From Anadara kagoshimensis (Eukaryota; Mollusca; Bivalvia; Arcoida; Arcidae), in the NCBI GenBank assembly GCA_021292105.1, contig CM037874.1, positions 59,374,539 to 59,438,538 on the forward strand: a stretch of 64,000 nt of DNA, in the 5' to 3' direction. Shown here piece by piece: positions 21,686-32,921 of the stretch; the stretch's first letter is position 1, and each line of letters begins with the position of its first letter. Both the position numbers and the translations under genes were made by a program. The notes beneath the pieces were generated by a model. That model was given only the letters and a program-made list of their open reading frames with translations, ran no database searches and had not been told where the DNA came from.

Positions 21686-22985
21686 AATAGAAGAGAGAAA
21701 ATGTTGAAACAAACACAACAAAAACATGAAACTATGGAAGCCAATGGTTAAACAGCCAACGCAACACAAAACTTGAAACTATGGACGTCAATGGTAAAAC
21801 AGCTAACACAACACAAAACTTGAAACTGTGCAAGTTAACAGCAAATACAACCTAAATAATAAAACAATGCAAGTTAAACATAAAACAGTCAACACAACAA
21901 AGAACAGGACAGAATACTAGTGCATGTAAATGATGAAACAGCCAGCGTAACCCAAAACTTGAAACGATGCAAATTAATGATAAAACAGTTAACACAACCA
22001 AGACCATGACGCAATTCAAGTACATGTATATGCCAGAAAAAAAACTCAACCAAGAGCACACCACAAGTAAATGACGTAAACACAACTAAGAATACGACAC
22101 GTTACAAGTTAATGAAAAAACCGCACAGATAATGCAACACAAGACATGAAACAATACAAGTTATGGACAAAACAACCAACATACCTAAGAACAAGACACA
22201 GTACAAGTTATGGACAACCAACATACCTAAGAACAAGACACAATACAAGTTATGGACAAAACAACCAACATACCTAAGAACAAGACACAGTACAAGTTAT
22301 GGACAACCAACATACCTAAGAACAAGACACAGTACAAGTTATGGACAAAACAACCAACATACCTAAGAACAAGACACAGTACAAGTTATGGACAACCAAC
22401 ATACCTAAGAACAAGACACAGTACAAGTTATGGACAAAACAACCAACATACCTAAGAACAAGACACAGTACAAGTTATGGACAAAAACCAACATACCTAA
22501 GAACAAGACACAGTACAAGTTATGGACAAAACAACCAACATACCTAAGAACAAGACACAGTACAAGTTATGGACAAAACAACCAACATACCTAAGAACAA
22601 GACACAATACAAGTTATGGACAAAACAACCAACATACCTAAGAACAAGACACAGTACAAGTTATGGACAACCAACATACCTAAGAACAAGACACAATACA
22701 AGTTAACGACAGAAACAGCCAATACAACCAAGGGCGCATCACAAATTAATGAGACAGACAGACAGCACAACCAAGGGCGCATCACAAGTTAATGAAAGAA
22801 ACAGACAACACAACCAAGGGCGCATCACAAATTAATGAGACAGACAGACAACACAACCAAGAACACGACAAATGATTGAAAACAGCCAAAAGTACAACAC
22901 AATACGAATCAATGACAGCAGCCAACACAAGAACATGATACAGGTTAATGACAGATACGATCAATACAAACAAGAACACGGATTA
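21686..22985 (+). repeat. Minisatellite 'C' array, 42/47-bp alternating units
   Basis: The regular core (about 22160-22700) has 47-bp units (aagttatggacaaaacaacc, aacatacctaagaacaagac, acagtac) alternating with 42-bp units lacking 'aaaac', which gives an 89-bp higher-order period. The flanks (21686-22160 and 22700-22985) are older, diverged units with 'aagttaatgataaaacag' and 'caacacaaccaagaacacga'. Several 64-77 residue frames on both strands are translations of the repeat and are not genes. The same family lies inverted at 24000-24545. Confidence 0.9.
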
Positions 22986-23091
22986 TTGAATTTGTTTCCC
23001 TTCTTTCGCCAAAACTTGTTTTCTTTTTCTTGTGTTATCGTCAAGTTATTGTTTTTTCGGATTTAAATTCTCGCTGTCGTCGTTGTTCTTC

Positions 23092-23095
<4 letters not shown>

Positions 23096-23141
<46 letters not shown>
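23096..23141. repeat. (GA)n microsatellite
   Basis: An uninterrupted GA dinucleotide tract of about 46 bp lies just beyond the minisatellite C array. Confidence 0.97.
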
Positions 23142-23142
<1 letters not shown>

Positions 23143-23999
23143 ACTAGCTAGTAAGCTATCATACGTGTAGCTTACCAACAATTGGTCATTCAATCCAAAG
23201 TCGAAACATGGCGTCATTCACATGCGTGCGTAAATAAATCAATTATATTCATAAAACTTTATGAATGGAAATTAAATTCATTTTACTATTTTTACGTTTT
23301 TGGCACTTAAATACAACTATTTAATTAAAGTCAACCCCGACAATCCCGACATGTGTAATTTTCTATATACGAGTTATTGTGACCATTCATAAATATCGTT
23401 TAAATGGGAATTTTAATGACCATTTAGAACTGAAAATTACTCTCTATAAATCTTAATTTTATAATTGATTATGACGTACGTAGAATCCCGCTGCCAGACA
23501 CCTTTTTAGAAATCCTGACAGTTTTGAATGCAATAATTACGATGGATGTGATTTCTGTGGTCACATGTCAAATACTTATATCTAGGGTCAAAGTTGACTT
23601 CTAGATTGTTCGATACACATATTATGGAATTTATAAGCTGCCGTATTCGGACGGTTGAAAATTCTCTCTTTAGGTCAAATTCATGGTAATTAATTGTGTT
23701 AGATGCATTTTCGAAAATTTTCAGCCACCATTCAGACAGCACGGCTACATTAATTTATATTTCAAAGATAAATCTACACACGAGTTCATTATGCACAGCA
23801 TAGATTTCATTCCATTGGTTTAATTTTAAAGGATTTTTTTCAAATCTAAATATAGATGCAATAAGCTTGCCGTGATTTTCAAAATGATATGATCACAAAT
23901 TCCTAGATATCTTAATTAGTACGACAATAATTAAGGCTTCATATTTTATTTTATTTAATTTAAGTAAAAGAAAATATTGAAGGAATGATTGTAAAACCA
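23142..23999. other. Spacer between the inverted minisatellite arrays, no gene seen
   Basis: AT-rich sequence. A 78-residue minus-strand frame at 23506-23742 has no recognisable domain. Because arrays of one family flank this spacer in opposite orientation, it would form the loop of a long imperfect inverted repeat. Confidence 0.5.
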
Positions 24000-24545
24000 A
24001 GGCCTATCCTGTACTGCCCCTGTCTTGTTTGGTTGTCTTATCATGATCACTGGATGTTTTATCGTTTTGTGTCGTGTTCTTGGTTGTGTTGGCTGTTTTA
24101 TCATTTGCTTGTATTGTGTCATGTTATTGGTTGTGTTGGCTATTTTATCATTTGCTTGTATTGTGTCGTGTTCTTGGTTGTGTTGGCTGTTTTTTATTGA
24201 CTTATATTTGCCATTTTCTTGGTCCTGTTGGCTTTTTTTTTATTATTTCTTGCATTGTGTCGTGTTCTTTTATCATTTGCTTGTATTGTGTCGTGTTCTT
24301 AGTTGTGTTGGCTGTTTTATCATTTGCTTGTATTGTGTCATGTTATTGGTTGTGTTGGCTGTTTTATCATTTGCTTGTATTGTGTCGTGTTCTTGGTTGT
24401 GTTGGCTGTTTTTTATTGACTTATATTTGCCATTTTCTTGGTCCTGTTGGCTTTTTTTTAATATTTTTGCATTGTGTCGTGTTCTTTTATCATTTGCTTG
24501 TATTGTGTCGTGTTGTTGGTTGTGTTGACTGTTGTTAGATTGAGT
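24000..24545 (-). repeat. Minisatellite 'C' family, inverted array
   Basis: Units read on the plus strand as 'gtgtcgtgttcttggttgtg', 'ttggctgttttatcatttgc', 'ttgtatt'. The complement (caacacaaccaagaacacga) is the same consensus as the diverged flanks of the 21.7-23.0 kb array. A roughly 225-bp super-unit containing 'tgacttatatttgccatttt' and 'cttggtcctgttggcttttt' is repeated (24196 and 24416). Hydrophobic-looking frames of 64-167 aa (C/L/V-rich) are translations of this repeat and are not membrane proteins. Confidence 0.85.
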
Positions 24546-24929
24546 ATATACATATATTTAAGGTCAAAGTGCTTTTTTATTCGTATTTTGATTTTATTTA
24601 TTTATTTGTTTGTGAGTTTCTGTCACACACGTGTTTTTTCCGAGGGATTTCTGTTCAAGGATCATTAGCTTTTAACGGAGATTGATGAAAAGTATTTATC
24701 ATTTAACGAATTATAATTAACTTACGATTTTATACAGCATGGTTAAACTTGATCGATTTTATTCATATCATTATTTACAACTTATTTTACATTCTGTTTT
24801 GTCAACAGACTACACGGGGACCTGCACTTTATCACGTATAGTATTTTGCATTTATTTTGCATTTAACATGTTTACATTTACATCTGAAATAAAACAGTAG
24901 CTCAGTAAATAGTTTGTGCTCGCCGTATG
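24546..24929. other. AT-rich DNA, no feature seen
   Basis: No supported feature between the minisatellite and the SINE. Confidence 0.5.
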
Positions 24930-25185
24930 TGGGAGATCGGTGCATATAGGTAGTGACTGCTCATTTGAAAGACACTCGGTCACGTGATCTTTCGAAAACC
25001 CCTCTCCTGTGTCACGGTATGCATAAACGTGGGACACTAAAGAAACCTCTTTGCACATTGCCAAGAATACACTGCAAAGGTAATTTACAGTTTTGCTACT
25101 GTACCTATATTTGGTAAGCTAGGGATGTAAGTGATTCATTCTTGACTGGGATGTAAAACCCGAATCAATCAATCAATAAATCTAA
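24930..25185 (+). mobile_element. SINE with (AATC)n tail
   Basis: Body landmarks are 'gcatataggtagtgactgct', 'gacactcggtcacgtgatct', 'ttcgaaaacccctctcctgt', 'gggacactaaagaaacctct', then the tail 'gattcattcttgactgggat' and 'gtaaaacccgaatcaatcaa', followed by (tcaa)-type simple sequence. This order matches the SINE in the foldback arms and at 18.9 kb. The family resembles abundant bivalve SINEs as I remember them (an established-knowledge impression, not a search). The 70-residue minus frame here is not a gene. Confidence 0.7.
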
Positions 25186-25354
25186 AATGATTCACATGGT
25201 CAGACAATCCAGTTTGTTATATGCATTGTGCCTGTACTGGGGTTAAAGGTCAAACAGTGTCTACGATCAACAGAAAAAAGTTATGTTGGAATATGTCTCA
25301 AAATAATGTTTTAAAAAGTCCTAAATTTTGTAAACAAGATAGATGTACCAGTCG

Positions 25355-25520
25355 GTGTTCAAATAACAATCCAAGAAGCAAAGTAAAGTTTTAAATCTGG
25401 TAAAATACGTAAAGTTCCAACTAGGTAAGTGAGGCCAGGTGCAGGGGAAAGATAAGTATTTTTTGTTTAGCTACTTACACCCGCCATGTGTTTAATCATA
25501 ATTGGATATGAAAGAAGCAT
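25355..25520 (+). repeat. Dispersed repeat 'V', partial copy
   Basis: Carries 'gttccaactaggtaagtgag', 'tttagctacttacacccgcc' and 'atgtgtttaatcataattgg', then 'gaagcatggaactatgtgac', in the same order as 14955-15170. The match stops just before the CAA-rich array begins. Confidence 0.65.
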
Positions 25521-25558
25521 GGAACTATGTGACAGATTGATTAGTGAACAGATTGTAT

Positions 25559-25948
25559 TATTAAATGTAACAACAGCAATATCCACAACAAAAATAACCA
25601 CAACAACAATATCAACAACAACAACAATAACAACATCCAATACAACAACAGCAACATCCACAACAAAAACAACAACATCCACAAACAACAACATCCACAA
25701 ACAACAACAACAACAACAATATCCACAACAAAAATAACCACAACAACAATATCAACAACAACAACAGCAACATCCACAACAAAAACAACAACATCCACAA
25801 ACAACAACAACAACAACAATATCCACAACAACAACATCCACAACAACAACAGCAACATCCACAAACAACAACAACAACAACAACAACAATAACAATATCC
25901 ACAACAACAACAGCAACATCCACAAACAACAACAACAGCAACATCCAC

Positions 25949-25986
<38 letters not shown>

Positions 25987-26555
25987 TCCACAAACAACAA
26001 CAACAACAACAACAACAATATCCACAACAACAACAGCAACATCCACAAACAACAACAACAACAACAATATCCACAACAACAACAACAACAACAGCAACAT
26101 CCACAAACAACAACAACATCCACAAACAACAACAACATCCACAAACAACAACAATATCCACAACAACAACAACATCCACAAACAACAACAACAACAACAA
26201 CAGCAACATCCACAAACAACAACAACATCCACAAACAACAACAACATCCACAAACAACAACAATATCCACAACAACAACAACATCCACAAACAACAACAA
26301 CAAACAGCAACATCCACAAACAACAACAACATCCACAAACAACAACAACATCCACAAACAACAACAATATCCACAACAACAACAACATCCACAAACAACA
26401 ACAACAGCAACATCCACAAACAACAACAACATCCACAAACAACAACAACATCCACAAACAACAACAATATCCACAACAACAACAACATCCACAAACAACA
26501 ACAACAACAACAACAACATCCACAAACAACAACAATAACATCCACAACAAAATAA
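25559..26555. repeat. CAA-rich array, about 1 kb
   Basis: Almost pure (CAA)n punctuated by 'atccacaa' and 'cagcaacatcc'. The plus strand has virtually no G and very little T. From about 26095 to 26510 the pattern resolves into four higher-order units of about 100-105 bp, each starting 'cagcaacatccacaa' and passing through 'caatatccacaac'. Long minus-strand frames (up to 382 residues of L/V/C/W) and the plus T/S/Q frame are artefacts of the trinucleotide repeat. Confidence 0.95.
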
Positions 26556-26660
26556 TAATAATAATAACAATAATAATAATAATAATAATTCCAGATTATT
26601 TGATAATCTATCTTGTAGATTATTATTACTATAATAATAATAATAATAATAATAATCCAA
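26548..26660. repeat. (AAT)n tracts around a small hairpin
   Basis: AAT trinucleotide runs on both sides (about 26550-26590 and 26625-26656) flank 'ccagattatttgataatcta' and 'tcttgtagattatta'. The segment contains short complementary pieces (aataatct / agattatt) that could fold. Confidence 0.8.
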
Positions 26661-27169
26661 CGAAATATATCTTGCAATTTCTCGACCAATATTAGTAGGC
26701 GAGCTGTGTTAAAAAGTTGGCTTTAACTATAGAATTAGCAAAATAATCTGGAAAAAATACTTGGAAACATTTCAAGTACTGGAGCACTTAAACCACGATA
26801 TATGATCATGTGTTCATGTTTACTGAACTTAAAATTACTGATGTGAAAAAATATAATAGTTGTATAATATAACCGCTATCATCTTCTTGATTCTTTATTG
26901 TTTAGGGAAATTAAATGATAATAAATTTATCTGCACTTTGAAGGTACAATTTATAATTTTGACAACATTCCTCAACTCATATAAAATGTATTAAAATGTC
27001 TTGCTTGAAAAATTGTCTGGGTCAATTTTTGACACACTATATATTTTTTTTAAATAAGAAATTTGATGAGTTTTCAAAGAAGGTAATAGCTGGCTTTAAA
27101 AAATTATTTTTTGCGTCAGTAAATTTTCTCTTTTAAATTTCTCTGTATCATCCAAAATCATCATGGATG
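26661..27169. other. AT-rich DNA, no feature seen
   Basis: No supported feature in this stretch. Confidence 0.5.
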
Positions 27170-27310
27170 TATGTTTGACATCTCATAGTTCCATGTCCCT
27201 TTTATTCTCAATTGTGATTTCACACGTGATAAATAATGTTGCTGGCTTTATAGGAAAGGCTTAGCTTTCAGAAGCACTCGGCCTCTTTATTCCTGGTTGA
27301 AGTTAAAGTG
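27170..27310 (-). repeat. Dispersed repeat 'V', minus-strand partial copy
   Basis: The complement reads approximately 'gggacatggaactatgagat', preceded upstream by 'cacgtgtgaaatcacaattg' and 'gccgagtgcttctgaaagct'. It matches the order of landmarks at 15040-15170 in reverse. It is the only clearly inverted copy of this family in the window. Confidence 0.55.
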
Positions 27311-27324
27311 CTTTAACTAATTTG

Positions 27325-27482
27325 TATGGTGTTCTGTTAAAGCCAAATTGGCATTATCGCTCCTTCGACCTGAACGCAAAGAAGCGAAGTTGCGAAGATG
27401 TCCATCGTATCTTCGCAACGTGGATTCTTTGCGTTCAGATCGAAGGAGCGATAATGCCAATTTGGCCCTAACAAAACACCAT
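27325..27482. mobile_element. 158-bp palindromic MITE with 7-bp TSD
   Basis: The left arm begins 'atggtgttctgttaaagcca', then 'aattggcattatcgctcctt', then 'cgacctgaacgcaaagaa'. The right arm is the near-exact inverted complement, ending 'ggccctaacaaaacaccat'. The arms also share 'gttgcgaagat' nearer the centre, leaving a very short loop. The direct repeat 'taatttg' flanks it (27318-27324 and 27483-27489). It has no coding capacity. Confidence 0.8.
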
Positions 27483-27489
27483 TAATTTG

Positions 27490-29872
27490 CCAGTTTTCGA
27501 AGCTTTTACTTCACTTTGGAGGTTGGGATTTTAAATTGGATCGGCATGTTTGTGATTGGTTTACATTTTTTTCTTAACGTTTTTTTAGTGTCAATGACAC
27601 AATTGTTATATACGCATCCTCTTTGAAAGCCGTGTACCACGTGTAATGTTGACTTTCAAAATAATATTCGCGGGGGTTTTACTTTCGAAATCTGGCTGTA
27701 GGAATAAAACACAATTTTCCTACAATGACTTGTGGTATTATTATTATTACTATAACTGATCGAGTCTAAAGCGTTTTGTGACTTTAATTGTAAGTAATTT
27801 GGGGAAAAATATTACAAAAATTGAATAAAATAAATAAGTAAATATAATTGCTGTCACAGGACCGAGGTCGTATAATATTAATGGTTTTTTTGGTGACTAT
27901 TTGGCCGTTCAGTTAACGCGGGATGTTGATCACGAATGGAACGTACCCAATCTAATAGAACCCAAGTTTATTGAGTGTAAATTGAGCATTGCATGTAAAG
28001 ATACAATATCTCTAACAATAGAAAGCTCGAAAATAAAGCCTTATTTTGTTGATTAACGAACTATAAAGTCAGATGTCATCCATGATGGACATGATTTACA
28101 CAAGATACTATATGTCACCTTATCAATATCGGGGAAATTAGTTTTAAATTTGAGGTATTTAAGTTTGTGTCAAAATGGCTGGAGATTAAATCTATACCAG
28201 CATACCAGAGATATTACTTATAGATTTGAGATCTGCTTACGTTTGCTTTTTAACCAGAATTGTTGAAATGTTTTATCACGCAAACAAAACAAATATGGCT
28301 TATTATCAAAACAAAAAACTAAGAAATCAACTTTTAAAAAGAACAAAATGCACATTATCATAAACCCTTAATGCACTATTTAAAGATTCAGTACACACTT
28401 TAAAGACAAGCCCAGGTTCTCAAAAAATGGGCGGAGAAATGGTACAATAATTTTTCAGGGTGCAGAAAAACGATTTTTCGTATCAGCAGATGTTGTATGT
28501 GGCATGAAGTATGACAAAATTAATAAAATGTTCCAAGCTAATTGGCCAAAAGGATTATGATGGTTTCTAGAACAAACATCTGGCACAATGAATGAATCTT
28601 TGATAACTTTCAGCTTTGGGGTTTGATAAGTCTCTCAACATTTTGGGCACCTAAAGTATAATGAGTTAGTCTCTTGTTTTGTGGTATTGTTCAGGCTTAC
28701 ATATGTCTCTCAACTACTTCGCATATGTTGCAAACCATGGTCAATAAAAGCTTGCTTTATTTTCATATCATCTCCCTGGACGCGCACCAGTAAATGAAAT
28801 GGATACAACGTGTAGACTTATTGTTTTAATGCAATGTGTTCGTCAGTGTACAATCTCACGTTTTCCAAGTTTATATATGAAATGGACGTAATATTTCCAC
28901 ACTAACGTTGCTTGGTACAGATGGTACGGCGATGAACTGTGTGCAGAGGTTCTTGCTTCATTTTTTTAAAAGTTACAAGAATATTAATTTTCAGATCATT
29001 ATCTGTAATAGTGGATATTTCACCTATCTACTTGTATTGGCAACGTCCCATGACATTATCCCACTTCCGGTATCAAGATTTGCTGTCGACATTTTATCAG
29101 ATCGATGTCCGGTCATGCCGAAATTTAACTACCCGTATCAAATGTTCGGATGTACTTTACAATTGTACAGAAACAAATGTTTTTAAACTTTTCACACCAC
29201 AACTGGTATCATATACACACTATACTAATAGGAATAATATTTTGTTTGTATACTTAAAAGTACTACTAAACAATATGTCGTTAAATCAACATGTCACGTG
29301 ACAATCCATCGGTTCACACCTTTTCTGTGTATGTCTCAACATTTAAGACCATTTGAGCTGATTTATTACACAAATGTGGAGTATATTCACACGCTTACAT
29401 GAAAATGAACACCGGCGATCGTTCCTGCCTGTTTTGTTTTATAAACGTGTGGTCCAGAATTTGAATTTATTTTTCGAGAATTCACACACAAATTTATTTG
29501 AATAGTAGGATAGTGACAGAAATAAAAAGAATGAAAAAATTGTTTATAATCTAAACACAATTAAAATTCTTTTCCTTGTCGCTGAGTAGAAGGAATTTTA
29601 CAAAGGGCTACTCGGCGAATGCGTTTGAAAAAGTATGAGTATATTTAACCGGATTTATGTACACACATAATTCTGATATCCCATTGTTATACTAGTTCCG
29701 TTTTACATTGATACCCAAAATTTCATTCTGCTTCCGGGTTAATTTACTTAATCTGGTTTCGGTTTCGGAATAAAATCATGGTTGATTGGCTAACAAAAAG
29801 AACTAAATGCCATGTAATGATTTTCTTCAATACATACTTGTTTGGGACCAGTGACGTTTACATAAGTATACC
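27490..29872. other. AT-rich DNA, no supported gene
   Basis: Two overlapping plus-strand frames at 28908-29186 (92 aa) and 28939-29301 (120 aa) are not repeat-derived. I recognise no domain in either, and the two cannot both be real over their overlap. One could be a chance frame or an exon fragment. Nothing else is seen. Confidence 0.45.
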
Positions 29873-29963
29873 GTAAATTGAATAGATCTGCCACGTGCTA
29901 CTTTTGAATGTATTATTTCATAAAAAGTCAAAAGTAGCACATGACAGATCAATTGAATTTTAC
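29873..29963. mobile_element. Hairpin MITE 'TGCTACTTTTGA', copy 1
   Basis: Left arm 'gtaaattgaatagatctgcc' then 'acgtgctacttttga'. Right arm 'tcaaaagtagcacatgacag' then 'atcaattgaattttac' is the inverted complement with few mismatches. The loop is about 20 nt and A/T-rich. The arm core 'gtgctacttttga' recurs in the hairpin at 35416. Confidence 0.75.
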
Positions 29964-30691
29964 TCACACTACCAAAATCTTTGATTAAACCGGAACTTTG
30001 ATCATGGTTACTTTGAAAACAATAGTAACTGTTACAAGAACGGGAATTATTCTAAAAATTAACGTTTTTTTTCAAAAAATTTGTTTGTTTCAATTTTAAG
30101 CATTTTCTACCCCTTGCACTAACCTATTAACTTCTCCAACGTAATTAAATACGCCTATCAGGTATACACAGATATGCGACGTCATGGTCAGATCAGAACC
30201 GTTGATGACGTCATTTAGTAGTTAATATTAAATTTGACATAGAACATTGCACATGTGTGATTCTGTACTTTACATTTTCTTAAACATCAACTACAATCTG
30301 AAATTTTCACAATTTTTAAAATAAACTGTATTCGTTTGTTTTTTAATACATTATAACATATTTAAATTTAGAACCGCATTATTTATATTCTTGAATTACA
30401 TACATTCATAAATACAAACCCGAACAAAAAATTGAAATGTTTTTATTCTTCACTATAAAAGTTGACAGAAGATGTGACAGATACCTGCAATTTTATTACA
30501 TTGTAGGTTTAACATACTCTCGATTTCAGAAACATACGCACATCAAATATTTAAGTTTTGTACGCTAAGTTTGTTTTTTGTAAATTTTATTTTTTAGAGA
30601 AAGATATTTAAAATATGTGAATATGTGACTTAAGTACAATTTCATTTTATAATTGTAATTTTATAGTCAACGGTATCATCATTATGGGAGT

Positions 30692-30697
<6 letters not shown>
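29964..30697. other. AT-rich DNA, no feature seen
   Basis: No supported feature before the (TA)n tract. Confidence 0.5.

Positions 30698-30759
<62 letters not shown>
30698..30759. repeat. (TA)n microsatellite
   Basis: About 31 uninterrupted TA dinucleotides following 'tacacaca'. It can self-pair into a cruciform and is likely length-polymorphic. Confidence 0.97.
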
Positions 30760-30762
<3 letters not shown>

Positions 30763-30914
30763 CAGAACTGAGCTACAAGTAAAACTTATACTTGAACTCG
30801 CTCAGGACCTCCATTGTACGCGTTGCCAAATTATCCAAAAGAATGTATGTCTGTGTGCATTAGAGAGGATGTTATCGCCCGGGCACGTCAGTGTTATCAT
30901 CTTAATCACTACAA

Positions 30915-31005
30915 AGCATGCACTCCACCAGGGAAGTGAGGTCGGGTGCTCCGGAAGGGTAAACACCTCCTGTTTAGCTTGTTACACTCGTTAGATAATA
31001 GCATG
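30915..31005 (+). repeat. Dispersed repeat 'V', partial copy
   Basis: 'ctccaccagggaagtgaggt', 'cgggtgctccggaagggtaa', 'acacctcctgtttagcttgt', 'tacactcgtt' matches the central part of the 14955-15308 copy. A minus-strand frame (30909-31109) reads through it and is not a gene. Confidence 0.7.
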
Positions 31006-31681
31006 TGTCTTGAAGCTAACAGACAAGGAGAAGCATTTGTAGTAATATACTCTAAAGAGAATTTGTAAAGTTTTTTTTCTATCAAATAAAAATGTTTAAA
31101 GCAGTGCAACTAAACACACGTGAACACATGACAATATCAGTGATTGTCTAGACGGAGGAGTATGTAACCTAGTATAATCATTAATGTATTCTTAGACAAA
31201 AACTTAAATCTTTGTGTACTCAAATTTAATGATGAATATTCATGGAAGGTGTTTAAATATTTGATACTTTATAATTTGTTTTACACCTGCAGTTTTGAAA
31301 AACGATATTTTTTAAGTATCAATTTGTTTTCGCTCCAAATGAAGTTATTCAGTGCAGAAAATTTAATAAAATGGTGTTGCTGTATATCAAATTATTTATA
31401 GAAAGTTTTTTCTTATTATTTTCTTTATTTGTTGTAGGTCTAATGCACGTACTATAGGGCACTCATCTGCTTCGACGAATGTACTAGAAACAAATGAAGG
31501 GTTAGCTAGAATTTATTTAATGTAATAATATCAACATAATCAACAAATTACAAATTGTATATCATCAACGAGATAATAATTATATTCAGCAAACCTGACA
31601 CCTTTGCTTAAATATTAAATAAGGGTAGGGAGGGCGAGTTTTACATTAAAATACTTAAACAACTTGTTACTCCCTTGCAAC
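31006..31681. other. Left flank of the foldback element, no feature seen
   Basis: Unique AT-rich DNA up to the target-site repeat 'tagctc' at 31682. Confidence 0.5.
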
Positions 31682-31687
31682 TAGCTC

Positions 31688-31815
31688 TGTAACAACTCCT
31701 AATGAAGTCCGACGCCTAATGAAGTCCGGACTTCATTAGGCGTCGAAATTGCAACGCCTAATGAAGTCCGGACTTCATTAGGCGTTGACAATTTCGACGT
31801 CTAATGAAGTCCACA
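31688..31815. repeat. Left terminal palindrome cluster of the foldback element
   Basis: Several overlapping copies of 'gacgcctaatgaagtccgga' and its complement lie within about 120 bp, so the terminus can fold on itself as well as pair with the other end. The left end carries one more unit (through 'gcaacgcctaatgaagtccg') than the right end at 35130-35213. Confidence 0.85.
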
Positions 31816-32219
31816 GATTGGGGCTCCAGACGAGGAGACTTTTATATATTACCAAAAAAAGTCTCAAAATTTTACGACTTCAATTTAGAGCAACTAGCAA
31901 TAGCAACGTACATTCAGGCACATACATCGTGTGCTTTGTCCAACCGTACCATACCCCCGCAAAATGTTTAGGGGGTATTTATACGAATCATCCTGTCCGT
32001 CCGTCATTCCGTCTGTCCGTGTATGCTTAAATATCGTGTAAGCTTAAATATGTAGCTTCCATGTCTATGAATGGATTTTGATCAAACTTGGAACCAAAGT
32101 TATTGTCCGTCTGTCCGTCCGTTCGTCCGTCTGGACGTTGGGAAAGGGATATATTTGTCTCTCCAAAGACCGTTATAGTTTTAGCTCTTTTTAGGGAGGC
32201 ATAAAAGGTATCAATCGAG

Positions 32220-32475
32220 AATTATTGATTGATTGATTGATTTGTTGAATGGGTTTTTTTAGATCTAGTCAAGAATATTTACTTATATCGAGATGTCACC
32301 AGCTATAGATGGAATATTTGAAGTTTGTACCTTTGAGGTGCGTACAGTGTACAGGGAGGGTCTCCAACGAGACATACTTTCTGTGATATATTGTTATCAT
32401 GTGATGCTTTGGTTTATCAGGTCTTTTCCGAAGGACCCCGTGACTTTCATTGCTAAATGCCGAGCTGCACATGTA
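32220..32475 (-). mobile_element. SINE inside the left foldback arm
   Basis: Read on the minus strand: 'gcaatgaaagtcacggggtc', 'cttcggaaaagacctgataa', 'ctatagctggtgacatctcg', 'atataagtaaatattcttga', ending in a short (AATC)n run at about 32224-32243. It matches the right-arm SINE base for base over long stretches and the SINE family at 18.9 and 24.9 kb more distantly. Confidence 0.75.
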
Positions 32476-32921
32476 AATAACATTAGCAACACTCTGCTAT
32501 TGTTTTGCATTTTACAATATTTTAATCTTGCGTGCATTACCATGCATTTATTTATTTATTTTTATTTTTATCTATCTTCTCCGCTAAATTTCTCAACAAG
32601 GTTTCTTAGAATCCATCATACGTACATGTATATGAAATCAAATGTGATTTTTTCCCCCAAACTCCCGTGCTTACTTTATCATGTGATGGATTTCATTAAG
32701 CTTCGAGGCAACAACATGGCTAACGATGTCCCATAGTATTTCATCCGTTTTAATCATAGCTTATGTGCAACAGCTATATTTATTTTTACAATGAAAAAAA
32801 AGTTTTGCAGTGGACTTTATATCAAGTGTTTTAATGAGTTAAAACGCGGAGGATCGTTGATATAGACAATATCTTGTTAGCAGTATTAGATAAAGTAGTA
32901 GTATACCTTTCTAAAGCTGAA

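Noticed and set aside
24025..24538. Hydrophobic frames of 154-167 residues resembling multi-pass membrane proteins
   Set aside because: They read minisatellite C in two frames with the same repeated peptides; the underlying DNA is a tandem repeat.
25541..26689. Minus-strand frames of 302-382 residues rich in Cys, Leu, Val and Trp, superficially membrane-like
   Set aside because: They are translations of the CAA-rich array in three frames at once, and similar length in all frames shows that absence of stops comes from composition.
28908..29301. Two overlapping 92- and 120-residue frames
   Set aside because: They overlap in different frames and neither shows a known motif.
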